A stretch of DNA of 16,889 nucleotides, taken from positions 1-16,889 of the forward strand of contig JAZSON010000030.1 of NCBI GenBank assembly GCA_045536965.1. The letters run 5' to 3'. The DNA comes from UBA5448 sp045536965 (GTDB lineage Bacteria; Bacillota; Clostridia; Oscillospirales; SIG627). The notes under the pieces were generated by a model. That model saw only the letters and a list, made by a program, of their open reading frames with translations. It had not been told where the DNA came from and made no database searches. Below, piece by piece: positions 1-7,239 of the stretch. The position numbers and the translations under genes are program-made. The stretch's first letter is position 1, and each line of letters opens with the position of its first letter.

Positions 1-1
1 T

Positions 2-388
2 GATTTTTTGCGTTCTGAGATGGAATATGGTGGCAAGGATCCGGATAAATTTTCTTACAATGCCAATTGCACGCTGGTAAGAATGCCCGGCGAGGATACA
101 CACATCTTAGAAGGTGTAACGAGCTTTTCGGTATTTGACGGAAGCATTTATTTTACAAGAGAGACAGAGAACGGATATGAGGTTTGCTCCTGCGATAAGG
201 ACGGCGGTAATGTCACGCCGATTGCGTTTGTGCCGGTTGCTTTTATTGAGGATAATCGCGGTTACACGGTGGGACTTAGCATGGGCGACGGATTTGCATT
301 ATGTGTGGTATATGCCAGTCATGACGGAGAATATGGTTACTTCATTGATATTGAAAACGGAACCGTTACGGAAGTGGAGTTTGAGTAA
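2..388 (+). CDS. C-terminal part of an unrecognised, possibly beta-propeller protein (partial)
   Basis: The reading frame is open from the left edge and stops at TAA 386-388, so only the last ~128 residues are present. The first in-frame TTG at 8 and ATG at 20 have no ribosome binding site, so the start lies outside the window. The fragment is rich in short strand-turn motifs (FSVFDGSIYFTRE, YEVCSCDKDGGN, YGYFIDIENG). These resemble blades of beta-propeller domains common in secreted clostridial proteins such as the DUF5050 type, where each blade reports a displayed value. There are no catalytic motifs, membrane segment or cell-wall signal in this part. It is followed 16 bases later by a strong terminator, so it ends a transcript unrelated to the next operon. 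The family assignment is weak; that it is coding is well supported. Confidence 0.6.
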   Translation, partial: DFLRSEMEYGGKDPDKFSYNANCTLVRMPGEDTHILEGVTSFSVFDGSIYFTRETENGYEVCSCDKDGGNVTPIAFVPVAFIEDNRGYTVGLSMGDGFALCVVYASHDGEYGYFIDIENGTVTEVEFE

Positions 389-404
389 AAGAATAAAATT
401 GAGT

Positions 405-441
405 GCCGCTGCGGAGAAAATGCTCCGCGGCGGTTTTTTAT
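405..441 (+). terminator. Rho-independent terminator after the first gene
   Basis: A GC-rich stem (GCCGCTGCGGAG pairing with CTCCGCGGCGG, one G-U wobble) closes on a short A-rich loop and is followed by TTTTTT ATTTT. It separates the left-edge gene from the promoter at 450. Confidence 0.9.
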
Positions 442-449
442 TTTATAGT

Positions 450-478
450 TTGACAAAGGGACAATACTAAAGTATGAT
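450..478 (+). promoter_or_regulatory. Sigma-A promoter of the AbrB-ABC operon
   Basis: A perfect -35 box TTGACA (450-455), a 17-bp spacer and a TATGAT -10 box (473-478) lie about 40 bp upstream of the regulator gene. The match is close to consensus and would be strong unless repressed. Confidence 0.88.
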
Positions 479-497
479 TAGTTATACAAATCATACT
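464..497 (+). promoter_or_regulatory. Inverted-repeat operator over the -10 box
   Basis: Two nested inverted repeats share the -10 box: ATACT/AGTAT (464-468 with 471-475) and AGTATGATT/AATCATACT (471-479 with 489-497), both perfect. Three AGTAT-type half-sites across the -10 and the predicted transcription start suggest a repressor site. The likely ligand is the AbrB-type protein encoded immediately downstream, which would be autoregulation; that is inference. Confidence 0.6.
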
Positions 498-518
498 TTT
501 TTCAACAAAGGAGATAAC

Positions 519-749
519 ATGATGGGAAATCCGAAAGGGAAATATGCGTGGACGGTAACGGTGGGGGAAAAGGGGCAAATTGTGATCCCCAAGCAGGCGC
601 GCATGCTGTTTGATATACACCCCGGCGTTTCTTTGGTGTTGCTCGGAGATGAAAAGCGCGGATTGGCGATTCCCCCGAAAAGTATGTTTGAAAAGTTTTC
701 TCATGCCGTTTTCGAGAACAATGGGGAGAAAGCAGAAGGCGAGGAATGA
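519..749 (+). CDS. AbrB/MazE/SpoVT-type DNA-binding regulator
   Basis: A small protein (76 residues) with the swapped-hairpin AbrB fold at residues ~8-50, seen in the motif WTVTVGEKGQIVIPKQAR followed by a hydrophobic LFDIHPGVSLVLLGDE segment. Such proteins bind DNA as dimers and often control neighbouring transporter genes. The start is ATG 519 or the adjacent ATG 522; AAAGGAG at 507-513 gives 5 or 8 bases of spacing. The frame also extends upstream to 474, but that lies inside the -10 box and cannot be translated from this promoter. It is the first gene of an operon, with the ABC ATPase starting 4 bases after its stop. It probably represses its own operon through the inverted repeats upstream. 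A role as a toxin-antitoxin antitoxin is unlikely because no toxin is next to it. Confidence 0.82.
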   Translation: MMGNPKGKYAWTVTVGEKGQIVIPKQARMLFDIHPGVSLVLLGDEKRGLAIPPKSMFEKFSHAVFENNGEKAEGEE

Positions 750-752
750 AAT

Positions 753-1478
753 ATGCAGGCCATACAAATCAAAGGGTTGACAAAGAAATATAAGGATGTT
801 ACGGCAGTCGACGCTTTAGAGCTGGGGGTGGAAAGCGGGGAGCTTTTTTCTCTGCTCGGCGTCAACGGCGCGGGAAAAACGACCACTGTGAAAATGCTGT
901 CTTGTCTTGTCAGACCCACTGCGGGCGATGCGCTTTTGCTTGGAAAGAGTATTTGCGGTGAAAGTGCTGCGGTCAAATCGTATATCGGAATTTCTCCGCA
1001 GGAAACAGCGGTGGCCTTCGGGCTTTCGGTGAAGGAGAATCTGATTTTGATGTGCGGAATCCATGGATTTGATCGTGAAAAGAGTGAAAAAAGGATCGCA
1101 GAACTGACCGAAGAATTTCATTTTGAAGAGATCATGGACAAAAAAGCCGCAAAGCTGTCGGGAGGATGGCAAAGGCGGTTAAGTATTGCCATGGCGTTGG
1201 TGGGAGAACCGAAGATTTTATTTTTGGATGAGCCTACATTGGGGCTGGATGTGATTGCAAGACAAGAGCTTTGGGATACCGTTCGTATGCTGAAGGGAAA
1301 GGTGACCATCATTTTGACCACTCATTACATGGAGGAAGCAGAGGCTCTTTCGGATCGTATCGGTGTTATGAAAAACGGCAAATTGATCGCTTTGGGTACA
1401 GCGGAGGAATTGAAAACAAAAACGGGGAAAGAACGCTTCGAGGATGCGTTTGTTGCCCTTGTAAAGGAGGGCGCGTGA
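753..1478 (+). CDS. ABC transporter ATP-binding protein
   Basis: A 241-residue single nucleotide-binding domain with all motifs intact: Walker A GVNGAGKTTT (residues ~36-45), Q-loop at ISPQE, signature LSGGWQRR (a W replaces the usual Q in LSGGQ), Walker B ILFLDEP, D-loop GLD and switch histidine in LTTHYMEEAEAL. It powers export through the permease encoded next. The layout resembles DrrA/YhaQ-type exporters for drugs, lipids or peptides, but the substrate cannot be read from the sequence. ATG 753 lies 3 bases after the regulator stop, with a GGCGAGG site overlapping the end of that gene. The stop at 1476-1478 overlaps the permease start by one base, so the two are translationally coupled. 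Length is typical of the family. Confidence 0.93.
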   Translation: MQAIQIKGLTKKYKDVTAVDALELGVESGELFSLLGVNGAGKTTTVKMLSCLVRPTAGDALLLGKSICGESAAVKSYIGISPQETAVAFGLSVKENLILMCGIHGFDREKSEKRIAELTEEFHFEEIMDKKAAKLSGGWQRRLSIAMALVGEPKILFLDEPTLGLDVIARQELWDTVRMLKGKVTIILTTHYMEEAEALSDRIGVMKNGKLIALGTAEELKTKTGKERFEDAFVALVKEGA

Positions 1479-2206
1479 TGAGAATGGCGGCTTTTTCCAA
1501 ACGATGCCTTAAAGAAATTCTGCGCGATCCGCTGACGTTGTTTTTCGGACTTGGGTTTCCTGCTGTTTTGCTTTTGTTGCTGTCGGCCATTCAGGCCAAT
1601 GTTCCCGTTTCGATTTTCGAGATTGAAAAACTTGTTCCGGGAATGACGGTTTTCGGACTTTCGTTTATGACACTTTTTTCAGCAACACTCATTGCCAGGG
1701 ATCGGGAAAGTTCTTTTCTTATAAGACTGTACGCCACACCCATGAGAGCGTTTGATTTTATTTTCGGTTACACCCTGCCGATGCTTCCCATTGCCATGGC
1801 GCAGGGGGTGTTTTGCTATGCCGTCGGCATTGCCTTGGGACTTACGCCGACTGTCAATATTCTCTGGGCGATGCTGTTTTTATTGCCTGCTTCTTTGTTT
1901 TTTATTGCACTTGGGCTATTGTTTGGCAGTGTTTTAAATCAAAAGCAGGTGGGGGGCATTTGCGGAGCATTGTTGACCAATCTGACGGCTTGGTTGTCGG
2001 GTGTTTGGTTTGACCTCGCGCTTGTCGGCGGCGCTTTTTTGGAAATTGCCAAGATCTTGCCATTTTACCATGCGGTAGAGGTGGAGCAGGCGGTGTTTGC
2101 GGGGGATTTCGGAGCGATTCTGCCTGCCTTATTGTGGGTAGTCGGCTATGCGGCAGGGGCGTTTGCCCTTGCGGTGTGGCTGTTTTTAAGACAGATGAGG
2201 GCGTGA
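1478..2206 (+). CDS. ABC-2 type transporter permease
   Basis: A 242-residue integral membrane protein with about six hydrophobic segments: residues ~20-42 (GFPAVLLLLLSAI), 50-68, 95-120, 128-150, 155-180 and 210-235. The short amphipathic N-terminus (FSKRCLKEILRDP) and the ATLIARDRESSFLIRL coupling-helix region are typical of ABC-2 permeases, which pair with the upstream ATPase as a two-plus-two exporter. ATG 1478 is chosen over GTG 1475 and over the long upstream open frame because AAGGAGG at 1464-1470 sits 7 bases before it and it overlaps the ATPase stop as TGATG. The frame upstream of 1475 is a shadow of the ATPase gene. It is the last gene of the operon, followed by a terminator 13 bases downstream. 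Substrate unknown. Confidence 0.9.
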   Translation: MRMAAFSKRCLKEILRDPLTLFFGLGFPAVLLLLLSAIQANVPVSIFEIEKLVPGMTVFGLSFMTLFSATLIARDRESSFLIRLYATPMRAFDFIFGYTLPMLPIAMAQGVFCYAVGIALGLTPTVNILWAMLFLLPASLFFIALGLLFGSVLNQKQVGGICGALLTNLTAWLSGVWFDLALVGGAFLEIAKILPFYHAVEVEQAVFAGDFGAILPALLWVVGYAAGAFALAVWLFLRQMRA

Positions 2207-2219
2207 AATAAAGTGAATG

Positions 2220-2250
2220 AAAAAAGATGTGCAGCTTGCGCATCTTTTTT
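2220..2250 (+). terminator. Terminator of the ABC operon
   Basis: AAAAAAGATGTGC pairs with GCGCATCTTTTTT across a five-base loop AGCTT. The A-run and T-run flank the stem symmetrically, so it could work in either direction. Confidence 0.88.
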
Positions 2251-2279
2251 GGTGGTTTTGTAAAAGTTTTTGAAAAAGG

Positions 2280-2308
2280 TTGCAAAAGGAGAAAGAGTAT
2301 GATAAAAT
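2280..2308 (+). promoter_or_regulatory. Probable sigma-A promoter of the dockerin-cohesin operon
   Basis: A -35 box TTGCAA (2280-2285), a 17-bp spacer and TAAAAT (2303-2308) are followed by about 205 nt of untranslated leader. TATGAT at 2298-2303 is an alternative -10 but has no well-spaced -35. Confidence 0.55.
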
Positions 2309-2310
2309 GA

Positions 2311-2521
2311 GAGTACCAAATTATAAACGATATGAAAACAAGAGATACATTTTGCAGTGGACAGACCCTTTTTGTACTCGTGTCATGGATTTGGTGAAAA
2401 TAAAAAATCTTCGGTGTGAGTACGCAGTGTCTGTATCGGCATGATTTGAAGACAGCCGAAGTATGCGTTCTTGTGCGACTGCTTTGGCAGTCGCACATTG
2501 TGTTTTTTAGGAGGTAGCGAT
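2311..2521 (+). promoter_or_regulatory. Structured 5' leader with a possible attenuator, no class recognised
   Basis: This non-coding stretch can fold in competing ways. GTACTC (2374-2379) can pair with GAGTAC at 2311-2316 or with a second GAGTAC at 2418-2423. ACCAAAT (2315-2321) can pair with ATTTGGT (2389-2395). CTTCGG (2409-2414) pairs with CCGAAG (2456-2461), while ACGCA (2422-2426) can pair with TGCGT (2464-2468), which would cross it as a pseudoknot. A terminator hairpin follows at 2472-2508, directly before the ribosome binding site. This is the arrangement of a transcription-attenuating riboswitch or protein-binding leader. I find no core motif of the c-di-GMP, cobalamin, SAM, TPP, FMN or THF riboswitches. 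Confidence 0.5.
2472..2508 (+). terminator. Intrinsic terminator inside the leader (attenuator)
   Basis: An 11-bp perfect stem (TGTGCGACTGC with GCAGTCGCACA, loop TTTG) is followed by TTGTGTTTTTT. The AGGAGG site of the next gene begins at 2509, so there is no room for a separate promoter. Either it limits readthrough into the operon or it is conditionally melted. Confidence 0.75.
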
Positions 2522-5500
2522 ATGAAGAAGCTTTTATCGGTTATGTTGTCGTTGGTTATGATCCTTTCTCTTTTGCCTGCGGGATTGTTTTATATAACCG
2601 TTCGTGCCGAAGCACCCGCGGGTATGGTAACTGCTACCCATCTGACCGAGGTGCCGGACGGTTATATCGGCATTTACACCAAGGCGGATCTCGATGCAGT
2701 TCGCAACGACCTTGCGGGCAACTATATCCTCATGAGCGATATCGAATTTGCAGATGCAGATTTTGCCGAGGGCGGCGATTTTTATAACGGCGGACAGAAA
2801 TGGTTGCCGATCGGTTCGGATGCGGATAATGCCTTCACGGGCATTTTTGACGGCAACGGATACGTTATCAAAAATATGCAGATTGAAATCGTATCAAGCG
2901 ATACCCATATCTACGTCGGAGTGTTTGGTTATAACAAAGGAACGGTCAAAAATCTTGGTATGGTGGACGGAAGCGTTTCGGCGTCGTGCTCCGCCTGGTA
3001 TGCCTATGTAGGCGGGATAGCGGGATATGTTGCCGTTGACGGCGTTGTAACGAATTGTTATAACACGGGCAGCGTTTCGGCTACTTCGACTTCGCATCCT
3101 GCCTATGCGGGCGGAATTGTCGGAAGCGTCTCGGGCGACGGCGGCGTCAAAAACTGTTATAACACGGGCGCGGTGATGTCTTCAACCGTTTCTAATCGTT
3201 CCTATGCGGGCGGAATCGCGGGACGTAACTACAGTGCCATCGTGAGCTGTTATAGTGTGGGCGTTGTGAAAGCTACCGCTACCGATTCTTCTACCTATCC
3301 GGGTGGTATTGTAGGATATAATTCTTCCAGCGGCAGTGTCGAATATTGCTATTACGGTGAATTGATTGCCAAGGGTGTGGGATACGGTACCGATACGGCG
3401 ACATTTTGTTTGTCGGATGAGTTGAAAATACAGGATACCTTTGTTGGGTTTGATTTTGATGCGGTCTGGGCGTTTGATGAAACGCTTGAAACGCATCCGT
3501 TTCCTGTTTTGAAGAATGTTTTGCACGTAGAGTCAGAAATTGAAGCGGGAGGAAACACGAGCGAATTTGCGGGTGGGCACGGCACGGCCTACTCCCCGTA
3601 TCTGATTTCCGACAAAATGCATTTAAACAATGTGCGGAATTATTTGGATGCATATTATAAGCTGCTTTGCGACATTGAGTTTACCGATGCGGATTTTGCC
3701 GAGGACGGTGACTATTATAACGACGGTATCGGTTGGACGCCGATCGGCGATAATACAAATGCGTTTACAGGTGTCTTTGACGGTAACGGGTTTTCTGTTA
3801 AAAATTTGAAGCTGGGAATTGAGTCAAGAGACGGTGATATCTATGCCGGACTTTTTGGTTATAACCAAGGCGCGATCTATGATTTCGGTATGGTTGGCGG
3901 CGATATATCTGCAACCTCTTCGAAGTCTTCTTACCGTGCCTATGCAGGCGGCATTGCGGGATACAACGAAGGTGTCATTAAAAACTGCTATAATACGGGC
4001 AGCGTGAGTGCTTCCAGCTATGCAGGCGGCATTGCGGGACACAATGAAGGTGTCATTACCGACTGCCATAATACGGGCAACGTGAGTGCTTCCAGCTATG
4101 CAGGCGGCATCACAGGGAGAAACTACGGTACCATCACCAACTGCTACAACACGGGCAACGTGAGTGCTTTCGGCTATGCAGGCGGCATCGCGGCGTATAA
4201 CCGCGACTACGGGACCATCACCAACTGCTACAACACGGGCGGTGTGAGTGCAACTGCAACAAAAATCACGTCCGCATACAACAATGCCTATGCAGGTGGC
4301 ATCGCGGGGTTAAATAGCGGCGGTACAATCGCAAATTGCTATAACACGGGCGGTGTGAGTGCTTCTCGCTATGCAGGCGGCATCGCCGGATGTAATTCCA
4401 ACAACGGTACTGTTACAAACTGCTACAACACGGGTGGCGTCATGGCAGTAAAGTTCGATTACAGTGCTTATGCAGGCGGGGTCGTCGGAGATAACGGAGG
4501 CAACGGTACTGTTACAAACTGCTACAACATAGGTATCGTGAGTGCTTCTGATCGTGCAGGCGGGATCGTGGGATACAATTTTCAAGGTTTCATCACGAAC
4601 TGCTATTATGCGGATGTTACAGAAAACGGTGTGGGCTACGGCAATCACACGACGGTCAAATGCACCATTGACCAACTTAAACGGCAAGATACTTTTGTCG
4701 GATTTGATTTTGATACGGTTTGGACGTTTGACAAAACGCTGAAAACGCATCCCTTCCCCGTTTTGGTAGGGTTATCGCATTTGGAATTTGATAACGAAGA
4801 AAATACGACCGAGTTTGCGGGAGGATACGGCACGTTTAATTCTCCGTACTTGATTTCCTCCAAAGAGCACTTAAGCAACGCGCGCAGGTATTTGGGAGGA
4901 CATTTTAAGCTACTCAATAATATTACGTTTACCGATGCGGATTTTGCCGAGGGCGGCGCTTTCTATAACGGCGGCGCCGGTTGGCTTCCGATTGGCGACG
5001 AAACAAATGCTTTTACGGGTGTTTTTGACGGAAACGGATTTATCATTGAAAAGTTGCAATCGAATTCTTCGCATACACACGTCGGGCTTTTCGGTTATAA
5101 CACAGGAACCGTTAAAAATCTCGGTATGGGCGGCGGCAGTATTTTTACAAATATAACCGATTCTCTTGTCCACAGTGCTTATGCAGGAGGGGTCGTCGGA
5201 TATAACTACGGTACTATCATGAATTGCTACAACACGGGTAGTGTAAGTGCAAGGTTGGCCGCATCCTCATGCGTTGTCTATGTAGGCGGGATAGCGGGAT
5301 GGAATTTCGGCACTATCACGAATTGCTACACCACGGGCTACGTGACGGGAATTGACGATTGTTTTATCTATGCAGGCGGTATCGCGGGATACAATAGCGG
5401 TACTATCAAGAATTGCTATAATACGGGCGGCGTGGCGAGAACGGGTTTATCTCGTAGTGGCAAAACCTACGTCGGAGGAATTGCAGGGGACTTTGATGTT

Positions 5501-7228
5501 AGCGGTACGATCCAAAGCTGCTATTATGCCTGTTATATTTCCAAGGGGGTGGGATCCGGTACCGACACGGCAGTTCCGTGTACCTTGGAGGAAATGCAAC
5601 AAAAGGATACCTTTGCGGGCTTTGATTTTGACTTGGTTTGGACCTTTGACGAGACGCTGATTGCCCATACGTTCCCTGTTTTACGGAATATTTTGCATTT
5701 TGAACAAGAAAACACAAGCGAATTTGCCGGCGGATACGGCACGGAAGAAGCTCCTTATTTGATCGAAACGAAAGAACAGCTTAACAACGTACGCAGGTAT
5801 CCGGGAGCATGCTTTAAGTTACTTTGCGACATTGTATTCACCGAAGATGATTTCGCTGTGGGCGGTGATTTTTATAACGGCGGCGCGGGATGGCTTCCGA
5901 TCGGTGGCGATGAAACCTTTTTCGGCGGTGGTTTTGACGGCGACGGACACGTTATTAAGAATTTGCAGGTGAAGATCGCGGCACAGAAAACCGACGTTTA
6001 TGCAGGACTTTTCGGCCAAAACCAAGGTGTGATATATAATCTTGGCTTGGTTGGTGGCAGTGTGTCGGCAACACTGACGGGAAATGGTGAATACTTTGTA
6101 TATGCCGGCGGTATTGCGGGTGAGAATGCGGGTGTCATCTTGAACTGCTACAACACGGGCAGTGTGACGGCTACGACCGATTACACGGCATTTGTGGGCG
6201 GCATCGTTGGAGAAAATACGGCAGGCATTGTTATGAACTGCTATAACACAGGGATTGTGTCGAGCTCTTTTGCTGCCGGCGGTATTGTTGGAAGTAATTA
6301 CTTGGGTACCATTATGAACAGCTACAATACGGGTATTGTGGCGGGAACGAGCTTTGCGGGCGGCATTGTGGCAGGTAGTGACGGTTATTATGATTTCGGT
6401 GATGAGCCGGAGATTCTTGGTTCCGTTATAAATTGTTACAACACGGGCGGCGTATCAACAACCGCCACGACTTCTTCGGGCGGCGGTATCGTGGGATACA
6501 ATTACTGCACCGTTATCATGAGCTGCTATAACACGGGTAGCGTGACGGTGCCGGCTTCCGAAAATGCGTATGCAGGCGGCATTGCGGGCGCAAACGAAGA
6601 GGGTTATATCGCGGATTGCTATTTCATTGATAGCATTGAAAAAGGTGCGGGAGGCAATTACGACGGTGAAGATCTGTCCCGAAAATGCACCAAGGATGAA
6701 CTGAAACAGCAGAATACGTTTGCCGAATTTGATTTTGAAAGCGTTTGGTATATGGATGATTCGGGATACGCATTCCCGCAGCTTATAGACAATCCTCATT
6801 GTAAATATACGTCTATTACATCATTGATTCACACAGTCACCGATAACACCATCAGCAAGATCACGGCGGGTACCACCGTCAGTGAATTGCTCGGCGGCTT
6901 AAGCGGCGGCGAATACTGCAAGGTGTTCAAGGGGGATACCGAGGTAAACGGCGACGATGCCATCGGCACCGGCATGGTCGTTAAGATCATGGACAGAAAC
7001 ACCGTGAAAGCCGAATACACCGTGATTGTTACGGGTGATATCAACGGCGACGGCGGTATCTCGGTTACCGATATGATCGCCATGAAATCGCATTTACTTG
7101 GCAAAACCACCCTTTCGGGTGTCTACGCCGAAGCGGCAAATACCAACGGTGACAGCGGTATTTCCATCACCGACTTTATTCAAATGAAATCCAAGCTGCT
7201 CGGCAAGAGCGACATTACGGCAAGATAA
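2522..7228 (+). CDS. Secreted GLUG-repeat surface protein with C-terminal dockerin
   Basis: A 1568-residue protein. Residues 1-~30 are a signal peptide (MKKLLSVMLSLVMILSLLPA). Four large blocks follow at about 47-337, 347-754, 763-1061 and 1064-1427. Each opens with (D)FAEGGDFYNGGAGWLPIGD and AFTGVFDGNGF, runs through GLUG-type beta-helix turns (YAGGIAGYN..G.I.NCYNTGSVSA) and closes with FDFDxVWxFDETL..HPFPVL. Residues ~1427-1504 form a small domain (KITAGTTVSELL). Residues ~1505-1563 are a type I dockerin with two calcium loops, DINGDGGISVTD and NTNGDSGISITD, each followed by a helix ending LLGK. GLUG solenoids are known from bacterial adhesins. ATG 2522 is chosen because AGGAGG at 2509-2514 precedes it by 7; an upstream in-frame start at 2471 lies in the terminator hairpin. 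There is no LPXTG or membrane anchor, so attachment probably depends on the neighbouring cohesin. Confidence 0.92.
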   Translation: MKKLLSVMLSLVMILSLLPAGLFYITVRAEAPAGMVTATHLTEVPDGYIGIYTKADLDAVRNDLAGNYILMSDIEFADADFAEGGDFYNGGQKWLPIGSDADNAFTGIFDGNGYVIKNMQIEIVSSDTHIYVGVFGYNKGTVKNLGMVDGSVSASCSAWYAYVGGIAGYVAVDGVVTNCYNTGSVSATSTSHPAYAGGIVGSVSGDGGVKNCYNTGAVMSSTVSNRSYAGGIAGRNYSAIVSCYSVGVVKATATDSSTYPGGIVGYNSSSGSVEYCYYGELIAKGVGYGTDTATFCLSDELKIQDTFVGFDFDAVWAFDETLETHPFPVLKNVLHVESEIEAGGNTSEFAGGHGTAYSPYLISDKMHLNNVRNYLDAYYKLLCDIEFTDADFAEDGDYYNDGIGWTPIGDNTNAFTGVFDGNGFSVKNLKLGIESRDGDIYAGLFGYNQGAIYDFGMVGGDISATSSKSSYRAYAGGIAGYNEGVIKNCYNTGSVSASSYAGGIAGHNEGVITDCHNTGNVSASSYAGGITGRNYGTITNCYNTGNVSAFGYAGGIAAYNRDYGTITNCYNTGGVSATATKITSAYNNAYAGGIAGLNSGGTIANCYNTGGVSASRYAGGIAGCNSNNGTVTNCYNTGGVMAVKFDYSAYAGGVVGDNGGNGTVTNCYNIGIVSASDRAGGIVGYNFQGFITNCYYADVTENGVGYGNHTTVKCTIDQLKRQDTFVGFDFDTVWTFDKTLKTHPFPVLVGLSHLEFDNEENTTEFAGGYGTFNSPYLISSKEHLSNARRYLGGHFKLLNNITFTDADFAEGGAFYNGGAGWLPIGDETNAFTGVFDGNGFIIEKLQSNSSHTHVGLFGYNTGTVKNLGMGGGSIFTNITDSLVHSAYAGGVVGYNYGTIMNCYNTGSVSARLAASSCVVYVGGIAGWNFGTITNCYTTGYVTGIDDCFIYAGGIAGYNSGTIKNCYNTGGVARTGLSRSGKTYVGGIAGDFDVSGTIQSCYYACYISKGVGSGTDTAVPCTLEEMQQKDTFAGFDFDLVWTFDETLIAHTFPVLRNILHFEQENTSEFAGGYGTEEAPYLIETKEQLNNVRRYPGACFKLLCDIVFTEDDFAVGGDFYNGGAGWLPIGGDETFFGGGFDGDGHVIKNLQVKIAAQKTDVYAGLFGQNQGVIYNLGLVGGSVSATLTGNGEYFVYAGGIAGENAGVILNCYNTGSVTATTDYTAFVGGIVGENTAGIVMNCYNTGIVSSSFAAGGIVGSNYLGTIMNSYNTGIVAGTSFAGGIVAGSDGYYDFGDEPEILGSVINCYNTGGVSTTATTSSGGGIVGYNYCTVIMSCYNTGSVTVPASENAYAGGIAGANEEGYIADCYFIDSIEKGAGGNYDGEDLSRKCTKDELKQQNTFAEFDFESVWYMDDSGYAFPQLIDNPHCKYTSITSLIHTVTDNTISKITAGTTVSELLGGLSGGEYCKVFKGDTEVNGDDAIGTGMVVKIMDRNTVKAEYTVIVTGDINGDGGISVTDMIAMKSHLLGKTTLSGVYAEAANTNGDSGISITDFIQMKSKLLGKSDITAR
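3945..4260 (+). repeat. 78-bp tandem repeats within the GLUG gene
   Basis: In the second block, units of 78 bp (26 residues) recur with high nucleotide identity. For example, GAGTGCTT recurs at 4006, 4084 and 4162, and TATGCAGGCGGCAT recurs in step. The near-identity at synonymous positions suggests recent duplication, so copy number is likely to vary between strains. Confidence 0.75.
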
Positions 7229-7239
7229 GGAGCGTCAAT

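Noticed and set aside
2250..2308. TATGAT at 2298-2303 as the main -10 box
   Set aside because: The nearest -35 candidates give spacers of 12 or 22 bp; TAAAAT at 2303 with TTGCAA gives 17 bp.
2311..2471. Leader as a c-di-GMP-I/II or cobalamin riboswitch
   Set aside because: The conserved cores of those classes are absent. A GGTGAAAAT stretch at 2393 only superficially resembles part of the cobalamin class.
1902..2498. Minus-strand open frame of 198 codons opposite the permease end and leader
   Set aside because: It has no ribosome binding site, a low-complexity basic/proline composition, and overlaps a clear permease gene, a terminator and the leader. It is a shadow frame.
2471..2521. N-terminal extension of the GLUG protein starting at 2471
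   Set aside because: It would translate the terminator hairpin. A strong AGGAGG at 2509-2514 and a normal signal peptide support ATG 2522.
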